Shown: one piece after another, positions 23,801 to 31,391 of the stretch | Layout of the letters: every line of letters starts with the position of its first letter | How positions within the stretch are numbered: position 1 is the stretch's first letter | NCBI RefSeq assembly: GCF_000717995.1 | Contig: NZ_JODM01000011.1 | Coordinates: 1-64,000 of the forward strand | From: Streptomyces violaceorubidus | GTDB lineage: Bacteria > Actinomycetota > Actinomycetes > Streptomycetales > Streptomycetaceae | DNA: 64,000 nt | Reading direction: 5' to 3' | The notes under the pieces: generated by a model | Told to the model about the DNA's origin: nothing | Databases searched by the model: none | The model's input: only the letters and a program-made list of their open reading frames with translations | Made by a program: the position numbers and the translations under genes

Positions 23801-25948
23801 GCCGTACCGCTCGGTCAGCCGGGCGCCCAGGGCGAGGGCCCAGGGGGCGTGGACCTGGGCGCCGAAGGGGGAGTGGACCACGACCCGCCAGTCGCCCAGC
23901 TCGTCCCGGAAGCGCTCGACGACGATGGTGCGGTCGTCGGGGACGTGACCGCAGGCCTCGCGCTGCTCGTCGAGGTACGACAGCACGTTGTCCGCGGCCC
24001 AGGCGTCCAGACCCGCGGTGACCAGGCGCAGCCGGGCGTCCTCCTTGGACAGGGCGCCGACCTCCCGCAGGAACGCGCCCAGCGCGCGGCCCAGCTCCAG
24101 GGGGCGGCCCAGCTGGTCGCCCTTCCAGAACGGCAGCCTGCCCGGCACGCCCGGCGCCGGGGAGACCAGGACCCGGTCGCGCGTGATGTCCTCGATCCGC
24201 CAGGAGCTGGTGCCCAGCGTGAAGACGTCGCCCACGCGGGACTCGTACACCATCTCCTCGTCCAGCTCGCCGACCCGGCCGCCGCCCTTCTTCGGGTCGG
24301 CGCCGGCCAAAAACACCCCGAAGAGCCCGCGGTCGGGGATCGTGCCCCCGGACGTCACGGCGAGCCGCTGGGCCCCCGGGCGGCCGGTGACCGTGCCGGC
24401 GATCCGGTCCCACACCACGCGCGGGCGCAGCTCGGCGAAGGCGTCGGAGGGATAGCGGCCGGCGAGCATGTCCAGGACGGCGGTGAAGGCCGACTCGGGG
24501 AGCGAGGCGAAGGGCGCGGCGCGGCGGACGGTGGCGAGGAGGTCGTCGACCTGCCAGGTGTCCAGCGCGGTCATCGCCACCAGCTGCTGAGCCAGCACGT
24601 CCAGCGGGTTGGCGGGGATCCTCAGGGCTTCGATGGCGCCGCTGCGCATGCGCTCGGTGACGACGGCCGACTGCACCAGGTCGCCGCGGTACTTCGGGAA
24701 GACCACGCCGGTGGAGACCGCGCCGACCTGGTGCCCCGCGCGGCCGACGCGCTGGAGTCCGGAGGCCACGGAGGGCGGCGACTCGACCTGGACCACCAGG
24801 TCGACGGCGCCCATGTCGATGCCCAGCTCCAGGCTGGAGGTCGTGACGACGGCGGGCAGCCGGCCCGCCTTGAGGTCCTCCTCCACGAGGGCGCGCTGCT
24901 CCTTGGAGACCGAGCCGTGGTGGGCGCGGGCGATCACGGGCGGGGCGCCATGGGCGGCGCCCGAGCCGCCCATCAGGTCGGCGGGGGAGTGGTGCTCGTC
25001 CAGGGGCTCGCCGGTGGCCCGCTCGTACGCGATCTCGTTGAGCCGGTTGCACAGGCGCTCGGCCAGCCGCCGGGAGTTGGCGAAGACGATCGTGGAGCGG
25101 TGCGACTGGACCAGGTCGGTGATCCGCTCCTCGACGTGCGGCCAGATCGACGGGCGCTCCGCGCCCTCGTTGCCGTCCGCGACCGGGGAGCCGCCCAGCT
25201 CGCCGAGGTCCTCGACCGGGACGACGACGGACAGGTCGAACTCCTTGCCCGACTTGGGCTGGACGATCTCGACCCGGCCGCGCGGGGCGAGGAAGCGGGC
25301 GACCTCGTCCACCGGGCGCACCGTCGCGGACAGACCGATGCGGCGGGCCGGCTTCGGCAGCAGCTCGTCCAGCCGCTCCAGGGTGAGCGCGAGATGGGCG
25401 CCGCGCTTGGTGCCGGCGACCGCGTGCACCTCGTCCAGGATCACCGTCTCGATGCCGGTCAGCGCGTCGCGCGTGGCCGACGTCAGCATCAGGAACAGCG
25501 ACTCCGGGGTGGTGATCAGGATGTCCGGCGGCCGTGTGGACAGGGCGCGGCGCTCGGCGGCCGGGGTGTCGCCGGAGCGGATGCCGACCTTGACCTCGGG
25601 CTCGGGCAGGCCGAGGCGCACGGACTCCTGGCGGATGCCGGTCAGGGGGCTGCGGAGGTTGCGCTCGACGTCGACAGCCAGGGCCTTGAGCGGGGAGACG
25701 TACAGGACGCGGCAGCGCTTCTTGGGGTCGGCGGGCGGGGGCGTCGAGGTCAGCTGGTCCAGCGCGGCGAGGAAGGCGGCCAGCGTCTTGCCCGACCCGG
25801 TGGGGGCGACCACCAGCACGTCCGAACCCTGGGAGATGGCCTGCCACGCGCCCGCCTGGGCGGAGGTGGGCACGGAGAAGGCCCCCGTGAACCAGCCGCG
25901 GGTCGCGGGTGAGAAGCCGTCCAGGGCTCGGTGTGCGGAGCTGACCAT
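20858..25948 (-). CDS. lhr: Lhr-type ATP-dependent DNA helicase
   Basis: 1696 residues. The N-terminal half is a superfamily 2 helicase: Walker A APTGSGKT, motif II DEVH in VILDEVHAVAGTKRG, SAT motif, then a second RecA domain with GRAGH. Winged-helix and Lhr-core domains follow, then the large C-terminal Lhr extension. Lhr proteins translocate 3' to 5' on single-stranded DNA and unwind RNA:DNA hybrids in repair. An acidic, Gly/Pro-rich insertion of roughly 150 residues lies near the C-terminus (see finding), making this longer than the usual 1500 or so. The ATG at 25948 is preferred; longer readings run through a 10-base tandem repeat and are not protein-like. Confidence 0.92.
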   Translation of the reverse strand: MVSSAHRALDGFSPATRGWFTGAFSVPTSAQAGAWQAISQGSDVLVVAPTGSGKTLAAFLAALDQLTSTPPPADPKKRCRVLYVSPLKALAVDVERNLRSPLTGIRQESVRLGLPEPEVKVGIRSGDTPAAERRALSTRPPDILITTPESLFLMLTSATRDALTGIETVILDEVHAVAGTKRGAHLALTLERLDELLPKPARRIGLSATVRPVDEVARFLAPRGRVEIVQPKSGKEFDLSVVVPVEDLGELGGSPVADGNEGAERPSIWPHVEERITDLVQSHRSTIVFANSRRLAERLCNRLNEIAYERATGEPLDEHHSPADLMGGSGAAHGAPPVIARAHHGSVSKEQRALVEEDLKAGRLPAVVTTSSLELGIDMGAVDLVVQVESPPSVASGLQRVGRAGHQVGAVSTGVVFPKYRGDLVQSAVVTERMRSGAIEALRIPANPLDVLAQQLVAMTALDTWQVDDLLATVRRAAPFASLPESAFTAVLDMLAGRYPSDAFAELRPRVVWDRIAGTVTGRPGAQRLAVTSGGTIPDRGLFGVFLAGADPKKGGGRVGELDEEMVYESRVGDVFTLGTSSWRIEDITRDRVLVSPAPGVPGRLPFWKGDQLGRPLELGRALGAFLREVGALSKEDARLRLVTAGLDAWAADNVLSYLDEQREACGHVPDDRTIVVERFRDELGDWRVVVHSPFGAQVHAPWALALGARLTERYGMDAQVMHADDGIVLRLPDADLMGLDFLDQDPAKPGLEYDAEKAPVGAADVVFDKGEVDRVVTDQVGGSALFASRFRECAARALLLPRRSPGKRTPLWQQRQRAAQLLEVASEYGSFPIVLEAVRECLQDVFDVPGLVELMGDLEARKVRLVEVTTPEPSPFARSLLFGYVAQFLYEGDSPLAERRAAALSLDSRLLAELLGQAELRELLDAEVLTELERELQWLTEDRRIKDAEGVADLLRVLGPLTDAELAERGAEPQWALELAAARRAIRVRIAGADHWAAIEDAGRLRDALGTALPVGVPEAFTEPVKDPLGDLLARHARTHGPFTSVTAAARFGLGVAVTEGALQRLAGAGRVVQGEFHPAGIGQEWCDATVLRRLRRRSLAALRHELEPVAPAALGQFLPQWQHIGKGHTLRGVDGLVRAVEQLQGASVPASALEKLVLPSRVANYSPAMLDELTAAGEVVWAGAGSLPGKDGWVSLYLADAAPLLLPPPHPLETTALHESVLTALSGGYGLFFRQIADQVRATTHPEATDPQLADALWDLAWSGRLTNDTLAPLRSLLGSGRTAGSTAHRAKRAVPRGRYGSLTAAARPASRTGPPTVAGRWSLLPAREADGTVRAHALARSLLDRHGVVTRGAVAAEGVEGGFSAVYRILAAFEESGQARRGYVVEGLGAAQFAMEGAVDRLRAVANARERGDGPAGPEEFTRDGSVNRPAPDASAEAAGDFPHRPLGPLGPLDPFGDTASSGAGGPDAAPDPFADFAPGDQGGGRGGPGSQGHPGGPAPFDDVFADPDHLGRSPSRGDYISPRDYAEPGAGGPRGSGAHEGFQGRRGLYDAGSPGLRGRGATGPRAVVLAAADPANAYGAALGWPEPPTGATHKPGRKAGSLVVLVEGEPALYMERGGKTLLLWPSDPDRPPTEDPRLRAAAEALAEAARAGSLGTVTVERVNGTAALTSPFGPLLEGAGFIATPRGLRIRA

Positions 25949-26384
25949 GGATCCATCGTGCACCCGACCACTGACAATCGGCCCGAGCCGGCCCGAGCCG
26001 GCCCGAGCCGGCCCGAGCCGGCCCGAGCCGGGCGTACGGGCGGCCCCTCGTCGGCGCCGGGCGTCCGACCGGCCGGACGTCGGGGACGCCCGTGCGGGCC
26101 CCGGCGCCTGCGGGGGTTCGAACCGGGCGCGGAGCGGGAAAGCGGAGGCCGGACTGGTCGGAGAGCCGTCCGGGTTGCCGCCGAGGGCTGATCCGGCTGC
26201 CCGGGCCCGGGGCGCGGGGTCTGCCTCCTGCGCCCCCTCGTGCCTCCGCACTCCCCACGGGCGCGGGCGGCGGGCCCCGAGTGCCGTATGCGCGTGGGCC
26301 GGCCGCGCCCGCCCGCCGGACGCCCGATCCGGGCTGGCACCGGGGACGCGGTGAGGCGCGGCGAGGGTGGCGGAGAATGGGGGC
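25949..26384. other. Divergent lhr-araC intergenic region
   Basis: 436 bases with no credible gene. It holds the 10-base tandem repeat described separately; the rest is extremely GC-rich with no promoter I can assign. Confidence 0.5.
25981..26030. repeat. Five perfect 10-bp tandem repeats
   Basis: The unit GCCCGAGCCG is repeated five times without error, 33 bases upstream of the lhr start. One unit equals about one helical turn, and each junction forms the near-palindrome CCGGCCCGAGCCGG. Confidence 0.97.
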
Positions 26385-27251
26385 ATGGCGGGATCGGGCG
26401 AGCGGGCGCGGCACTGGCGGTACGACGAGCTGCCCGACGTCGACCTGCTCCGCGCCCAGTACATACGGAAGACCTTCGTGCGCCACACCCACGAGCACTT
26501 CGTCATCGCCGCCATCGCCGACGGTGTGGAGGTCTTCCACCACGGCGGCAGCGACCAGTACGCCGGAGCCGGCTCGCTCGCCCTGGTCAACCCGGACACC
26601 CCGCACACGGGGCGGGCCGGGGTGCCGGAGGGCTGGCGGTACGGGGCCGTCTACCCGGCGCCCGAGCTGGTGGCCGGGATCGCGGCGGAGACGACGACGC
26701 TGCGCGGGACACCGGGGTTCGTCCGGCCGGTGCTCGACGACCCGTACACCGTCGAGCTGGTGCACCGCGTGCTGCGGGCCGCCGACGAAGGGAACGCGCT
26801 GGCCGCCGACACCCTGCTGCGGGTGGCCGTGACCCGGCTGCTGCGACTGAACGGCGGACCGCTGCCCCGGCGCCAGGTGCGTACGGCCGGGGCCAGGACG
26901 GCGGCACGCGCGCGTGCGGTGCTGGAGGAGCGGATGGCCGACCCGCCGAGCCTGGAGCGGCTCGCCGGGGAGCTCGGGAGCAGTCCGTTCGCGCTGCTGC
27001 GGGCCTTCCGGGACGCCTACGGCATGCCGCCCCACACCTGGCTGACGGACGCCCGGGTGCGCCGGGCGCGGCGGCTGCTGGACACGGGGACCTCCCCGGC
27101 CGAGGCCGCCGTCGCCGTCGGGTTCACCGACCAGCCGCACCTCAACCGGCACTTCGCGCGGATCGTCGGCGTGCCGCCCGGTGCCTACCAGCGCGAGCGC
27201 AAGAACGTACAAGACGCGCGGCCGGGGCTGCTCCTACCGTTCGAGGCGTGA
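26385..27251 (+). CDS. AraC-family regulator of the azlCD exporter
   Basis: 288 residues: an N-terminal AraC-type cupin sensor (residues 10-150; HTHEHFVIAAIADGVEVFHHGGSDQY, GSLALVNPDTPHTG) and a C-terminal double helix-turn-helix (SLERLAGELGSSPFALLRAFRDAYGMPPHTWLTDARVRRARRLLDTGTSPAEAAVAVGFTDQPHLNRHFARIVGVPPGAY). The ATG at 26385 follows GGAG; a GTG at 26367 is an alternative. Its stop overlaps the azlC start by four bases, so regulator and exporter are co-translated and it probably controls them in response to a small amino-acid-like ligand. Confidence 0.9.
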   Translation: MAGSGERARHWRYDELPDVDLLRAQYIRKTFVRHTHEHFVIAAIADGVEVFHHGGSDQYAGAGSLALVNPDTPHTGRAGVPEGWRYGAVYPAPELVAGIAAETTTLRGTPGFVRPVLDDPYTVELVHRVLRAADEGNALAADTLLRVAVTRLLRLNGGPLPRRQVRTAGARTAARARAVLEERMADPPSLERLAGELGSSPFALLRAFRDAYGMPPHTWLTDARVRRARRLLDTGTSPAEAAVAVGFTDQPHLNRHFARIVGVPPGAYQRERKNVQDARPGLLLPFEA

Positions 27252-28018
27252 CAGAACAGACAGCCCTTCCCGACGCTCCCGGCACGGGGGTCGCCGGCGC
27301 CAAACCGGACGCCGCCGTCGTACGGGACGCCCTCGGTGTCGGAGTCGCCGTCGGACTGTCCGGGTTCGCCTTCGGGGTGACCTCGGCCGGCAGCGGACTC
27401 GGCCTGGCCCAGACCTGTGCCCTCAGCCTCCTGGTGTTCACCGGGGCGTCGCAGTTCGCGCTCGTCGGCGCCCTCGCGGCCGGAGGCAATCCGCTCACCG
27501 CGGCGGCCGGTGCCTTCTTCCTGGGCGTGCGCAACGCCTTCTACGGGCTGCGCCTGTCGCAGTTGCTGGCCCTCCCGCGCGCGGTGCGGCCGTTCGCCGC
27601 GCAGTGGGTCATCGACGAGACGACGGCCGTGGCGCTCACCCAGCCCACGCGGCGCGGTGTCCGGATCGGGTTCACCGTCACCGGCCTCACCCTGTACGTC
27701 CTGTGGAACCTCACCACCCTCCTCGGCGCGCTGGGCGCGGAGGCCATCGGGGACACCGACGCCTGGGGCCTCGACGCGGCCGGTCCGGCGGTCTTCCTCG
27801 CGCTGCTGGCGCCGATGCTGAAGAACACCACCGAACGCGCGGTCGCCGCCCTGGCCGTCCTCCTGGGGCTCGGCCTGCTGCCCGTACTGCCCGCGGGCGT
27901 GCCCGTCCTGGTGGCCGCGCTGGCGGCGCCGCTCGTCCTGTGGGCGCGCGGACGCCGCGCGGGCGGTGCCGAGGCCGCTGCGGGCCGTGGGGCGGCCGAG
28001 GGGGAGAACGAGCGATGA
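27248..28018 (+). CDS. azlC: AzlC-family branched-chain amino acid exporter subunit
   Basis: 256 residues with about seven hydrophobic helices. Family signature VFTGASQFALVGALAAGGNPLTAAAGAFFLGVRNAFYGLRLS is clear. AzlC with AzlD exports branched-chain amino acids or analogues. GTG at 27248 overlaps the regulator stop, and its own stop overlaps the azlD start (ATGA), so the three genes form a tightly coupled operon. Confidence 0.92.
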   Translation: MTEQTALPDAPGTGVAGAKPDAAVVRDALGVGVAVGLSGFAFGVTSAGSGLGLAQTCALSLLVFTGASQFALVGALAAGGNPLTAAAGAFFLGVRNAFYGLRLSQLLALPRAVRPFAAQWVIDETTAVALTQPTRRGVRIGFTVTGLTLYVLWNLTTLLGALGAEAIGDTDAWGLDAAGPAVFLALLAPMLKNTTERAVAALAVLLGLGLLPVLPAGVPVLVAALAAPLVLWARGRRAGGAEAAAGRGAAEGENER

Positions 28019-28323
28019 CCGTGTGGATCGCGATCGGCGTGACCGCGGTGGGCTGCTACGCGGTCAAGCTCCTCGGGCTGCTGGTGCCCGCGGGCGCCCT
28101 GGAACGGCCCCTGGTCCGGCGGCTCGCCGCGCTGCTGCCCGTCGCCCTCCTCGCGGCGCTCACCGCCCAGCAGACCTTCGCCGACGGACGGGAACTCGTG
28201 CTGGACGCGCGGGCCGCCGGAGTCGCCGCGGCCGCCGTCGCGCTGCTGCTGCGCGCCCCGTTCCTGCTCGTCGTCGCGGCGGCCGTGGTGGTCACCGCGG
28301 GCGTACGGGCCATGGGCGGCTGA
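28015..28323 (+). CDS. azlD: AzlD-family small subunit of the amino acid exporter
   Basis: 102 residues, almost entirely hydrophobic in about four segments, with the family pattern at TAVGCYAVKLLGLLVPAGALERPLVRRLAALLPVALLAALTAQQTF. It partners AzlC. Immediately downstream a 16-base unit GGCCACCCGGCCGACC occurs twice in tandem (28331-28362). Confidence 0.9.
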   Translation: MTVWIAIGVTAVGCYAVKLLGLLVPAGALERPLVRRLAALLPVALLAALTAQQTFADGRELVLDARAAGVAAAAVALLLRAPFLLVVAAAVVVTAGVRAMGG

Positions 28324-28367
28324 GGCGGCGGGCCACCCGGCCGACCGGCCACCCGGCCGACCGGCGG

Positions 28368-29336
28368 TCAGGCGAGGGGACGGCCGTACGCCCGGAGGGT
28401 GCGCAGGGCGTGGAGCGTCACGCGGGCGCGGACCTCCAGCGCCGGGACGGGTGCCCAACGGCGCCGGCGCACCGGCCAGCCGCCGTCTTCCTCCTGCTCG
28501 GCGGCGAGGAAGTCGAGCGAACGGGTCATCTCCTCGTCCGTGAACCACGCGCGCGCGAGCGAACGGGGATCGCGCGCGTAGTCGTGCGGGAAGTGGTACT
28601 CGCCCGGGGCATGGCCGGGAGGGACCGGATACGTGTCGAGACCGGCCGGGTCCAGCACGGCGAGGCGCCGCTCGTGCACCAGCCGACCCAGCCGGTCGGC
28701 CGCGGCCCGCGCGCGCGTACGGTCCGGAGCGCCGTCCAGGAAGGCCACGGCGGCCTCGATCTCGTACGGGTGCGGGGACACCAGCGACTCGGCTGCCTGC
28801 CAGCAGAAGTCCGTGGCCCTGAACAGCCAGGCGTGCCAGACCTCGTTGCGGTGCAGCAGACCCACCACCGGACCGGTGACGAGCAGCGCACCGGGAGGAT
28901 CCGCGTCGACCGGCACGAAGGGCGCGGCCGGGTACCCGTCCCGGCTCGCACGGGTCACCGGCAGGGCACCGTCGGGCGTGGACACGGAGGTCAGATAGCG
29001 GCAGACCCGCTCGGCCCGCTGCCCGCCGCAGCGGCCGACGGCGTCCAGGACGCGCAGCGCGCACGCGGTGTGCAGGGGCTGGCTGACCGGGCCGCGCAGA
29101 TCGGGGTCCAACGCGTGGCCGTACCCGCCGTCCTCGTTGCGGTAGGCCTCCAGAGCGGCCTCCACCGGGTCGGGGTTCCCGCCGCGGAAGTGGTACGCGA
29201 ACAGCCGCTGCTCCAGTACGCGCGCGGTGAGCCAGACGAAGCGCTCCGCGCGCGCGAGCGGTGAACGCGAGTCCCGGGCGCGGTCGGCGGCGGGCGGTGG
29301 GATCGCGGGGAGGGGGGACGCTCCGGTTTCGGCCAT
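28368..29336 (-). CDS. Terpenoid-cyclase/prenyltransferase-fold protein, function unknown
   Basis: 322 residues with repeats reminiscent of the alpha/alpha toroid of squalene cyclases and prenyltransferase beta subunits: EAYRNEDGGYGHALDPDLRGPVSQPLHTACALRVLDAVG near the start and LDFLAAEQEEDGGWPVRRRRWAPVPALEVRARVTLHALRTL at the end (QxxDGGW-type motifs). No catalytic DxDD is seen, so it is probably not a cyclase. No signal peptide or membrane helix. It ends facing azlD and is divergent from the DUF3046 gene. Role unknown. Confidence 0.75.
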   Translation of the reverse strand: MAETGASPLPAIPPPAADRARDSRSPLARAERFVWLTARVLEQRLFAYHFRGGNPDPVEAALEAYRNEDGGYGHALDPDLRGPVSQPLHTACALRVLDAVGRCGGQRAERVCRYLTSVSTPDGALPVTRASRDGYPAAPFVPVDADPPGALLVTGPVVGLLHRNEVWHAWLFRATDFCWQAAESLVSPHPYEIEAAVAFLDGAPDRTRARAAADRLGRLVHERRLAVLDPAGLDTYPVPPGHAPGEYHFPHDYARDPRSLARAWFTDEEMTRSLDFLAAEQEEDGGWPVRRRRWAPVPALEVRARVTLHALRTLRAYGRPLA

Positions 29337-29417
29337 GGCTCAGACCGTAGGCCGAAAAGCGGTTCCGGCAGGCGGTCCCGGCTCAGGGCCCACTCTCAGG
29401 GGCGGGATACTGGAGGC

Positions 29418-29612
29418 ATGCGGTTGACGGTCTTCTGGGAGCGGATGACGGATCACTTCGGTCCGGGGTATGCCGACACCTTCGCGCGCGATCACGTGAT
29501 GACGGAGCTGGGCGGGCGTACGGTGCACGAGGCGCTGGACGCCGGATGGGACGCCAAGGACGTGTGGCGGGTGGTGTGCACCGTCATGAGCGTGCCTCGG
29601 GAACAGCGGTGA
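29418..29612 (+). CDS. DUF3046 protein
   Basis: 64 residues, matching the actinobacterial DUF3046 family (MRLTVFWERMTDHFGPGYADTFARDHVMTELGGRTVHEALDAG, then AKDVWRVVC). The family is commonly found a few genes from recA-recX, as here. No biochemical role is known to me. Confidence 0.88.
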   Translation: MRLTVFWERMTDHFGPGYADTFARDHVMTELGGRTVHEALDAGWDAKDVWRVVCTVMSVPREQR

Positions 29613-29672
29613 CGGTTCACGAAGATCTCCGGACGGGGCTCCTCCGCCGGTGGAGTGGGCGAGACTTGCTCC

Positions 29673-30959
29673 GTGGCATCCACTGACGAGACCGGGCAGG
29701 CCGCCCGGCACCCATCCCAGGCCGGCACCACGCCGCCCTCCGGCCCCCCGGCCGACCGGGCCGCCGCCGGACCGGGCGCCCGCATGCCGCGCTGGCTGCC
29801 GCGCGCGATGGTGCTGGCCCTCGCGCTCATCGCCGCCTTCCAGCTGGGCAGCTGGGCCTTCCACCAGCTCACCGGGCTGCTGATCAACATCCTCATCGCC
29901 TTCTTCCTGGCCCTGGCCATCGAGCCCGCGGTGAGCTGGATGGCCGGGCGTGGGATGCGCCGGGGGTTCGCCACCTTCCTCGTCTTCCTCGCCGTGCTGA
30001 TCGCCGCCGCGGGGTTCGTCACCCTGCTCGGCTCGATGCTCGCCGGGCAGATCGTCAAGATGGTCGAGGACTTCCCGGACTACCTCGACTCCGTCATCAA
30101 CTGGATCAACGGCCACTTCCACACCGAACTGCGGCGGGTCGACATCCAGGAGGGCCTGCTCCGCTCCGACTGGCTGCGCAACTACGTCCAGAACAGCGCG
30201 ACGGGCGTCCTCGACGTGTCGGCGCAGGTCCTCGGCGGTCTCTTCCGGCTGCTGACGATCGTGCTGTTCTCGTTCTACTTCGCCGCCGACGGCCCCCGGC
30301 TGCGGCGCGGACTCTGCTCCGTCCTGCCGCCCGCCCGCCAGGCCGAGGTCCTGCGCGCGTGGGAGATCGCCGTGGACAAGACCGGCGGCTACCTGTACTC
30401 ACGCGGCCTGATGGCGCTGATCTCCGGCATCGCGCACTACATCCTGCTGGAGATCCTGGAGGTGCCCTACGCGCCCGCGCTCGCCGTGTGGGTGGGTCTG
30501 GTGTCCCAGTTCATCCCCACCATCGGCACCTATCTCGCGGGCGCCCTGCCCATGCTGATCGCGTTCACCGTCAATCCCTGGTACGCGCTGTGGGTGCTGG
30601 TCTTCGTGGTGATCTACCAACAGTTCGAGAACTACGTGCTGCAGCCCAAGCTGACGTCCAAGACCGTGGACATCCACCCCGCGGTCGCCTTCGGTTCCGT
30701 CATCGCGGGCACCGCCCTGCTGGGCGCCGTCGGCGCGCTGATCGCCATTCCGGCGGTCGCGACGCTGCAGGCGTTCCTCGGGGCGTACGTCAAGCGCTAC
30801 GACGTCACGGACGATCCGCGTGTCCAGGGGCGCCGCGACCGCCGGGCGGTGTCCGGTACGTCCACGCGGCTGCGCAACCTGTGGACCCGGCGCCCGGAAC
30901 GGGGACGCCCGGGGCCGGAGGGCCCGGAGAGCACCGGGGACGGCGACTCCTCCTCCTGA
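29673..30959 (+). CDS. AI-2E family (PerM/TqsA-like) membrane transporter
   Basis: About 428 residues with seven or eight membrane helices in the AI-2E transporter pattern. Two long helices come first (LINILIAFFLALAIEPAVSWMAGRGMRR), a soluble loop follows (residues 130-190), and the conserved QFIPTIGTYLAGALPMLIAF and ENYVLQPKLTSKTVDIHPAVAFGSVIAGTALLGAVGALIAIPAVA. Members export small molecules or sodium/proton exchange; the substrate here is unknown. The start is uncertain: GTG at 29673, or GTG at 29655. Confidence 0.85.
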   Translation: MASTDETGQAARHPSQAGTTPPSGPPADRAAAGPGARMPRWLPRAMVLALALIAAFQLGSWAFHQLTGLLINILIAFFLALAIEPAVSWMAGRGMRRGFATFLVFLAVLIAAAGFVTLLGSMLAGQIVKMVEDFPDYLDSVINWINGHFHTELRRVDIQEGLLRSDWLRNYVQNSATGVLDVSAQVLGGLFRLLTIVLFSFYFAADGPRLRRGLCSVLPPARQAEVLRAWEIAVDKTGGYLYSRGLMALISGIAHYILLEILEVPYAPALAVWVGLVSQFIPTIGTYLAGALPMLIAFTVNPWYALWVLVFVVIYQQFENYVLQPKLTSKTVDIHPAVAFGSVIAGTALLGAVGALIAIPAVATLQAFLGAYVKRYDVTDDPRVQGRRDRRAVSGTSTRLRNLWTRRPERGRPGPEGPESTGDGDSSS

Positions 30960-31010
30960 GAGGCGGCACGCCCGCCCTGTACTCCGGCGGGAGCGAGAGC
31001 CGGAGCGGGA

Positions 31011-31103
31011 TCAGCCCTGCGGCTCCTGGGGCGAGCCGACACCGGCCGGCACCATCACTTCCACCAGCAGTTCGGCGTCGAGACTGATGCCGACCTTGGC
31101 CAC
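31011..31103 (-). CDS. Possible 30-residue protein resembling the N-terminus of a VapB-type antitoxin
   Basis: A GTG at 31103 is preceded by GAGGGGA at good spacing and opens a 30-codon frame beginning (M)AKVGISLDAELLVEVM. This resembles the beginning of short ribbon-helix-helix antitoxins of the VapB kind, but the frame stops where the rest of such a protein (about 35 more residues) would follow. It may be a small intact gene or a truncated relic. It is divergent from recA. Confidence 0.35.
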   Translation of the reverse strand: MAKVGISLDAELLVEVMVPAGVGSPQEPQG

Positions 31104-31201
31104 GGTGTCCCCTCTCGTCCCCGTTCCCGGTGCTGCACCCGCATCCGACCACCTGGCTCGCCGGCCCGCGGACGTACGCTCGGAAGGGCCGCGTGGTGCG
31201 C

Positions 31202-31231
31202 TTGACACGAAAATCGAACATCCATTCTTAT
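31202..31231 (+). promoter_or_regulatory. recA promoter with overlapping LexA (SOS) box
   Basis: TTGACA at 31202-31207 and TCTTAT at 31226-31231 are separated by 18 bases. Inside the spacer and overlapping the -10 lies TCGAACATCCATTCTT (31214-31229), which matches the left half of the actinobacterial LexA box TCGAAC-N4-GTTCGA perfectly and the right half only partly. LexA bound here would block RNA polymerase; cleavage during the SOS response would release recA. The start codon is 161 bases downstream, so the leader is long. Confidence 0.8.
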
Positions 31232-31391
31232 GGAGGCTCCGGCGGGGCTCGTGACGGGTGATTCGAGTGGGTTCGGGGGGAGATGCACCCGAGTTATCCA
31301 CAGGCCGGACCCGCATCCGGGCCCATTGTCAGTGGCAGGCATTAGCGTCTTTGACGTGAAGCGATCGAATCAAGCAAACCGGGTGGAACCC

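Noticed and set aside
25949..26608. N-terminal extension of lhr to 26608
   Set aside because: The translated extension runs through the 10-base tandem repeat and has low-complexity Arg/Pro/Gly composition; ATG 25948 begins the conserved part.
31140..31221. Longer minus-strand frame (up to 138 residues) upstream of recA
   Set aside because: It overlaps the recA promoter and LexA box and has Arg/Gly-rich, non-protein-like composition.
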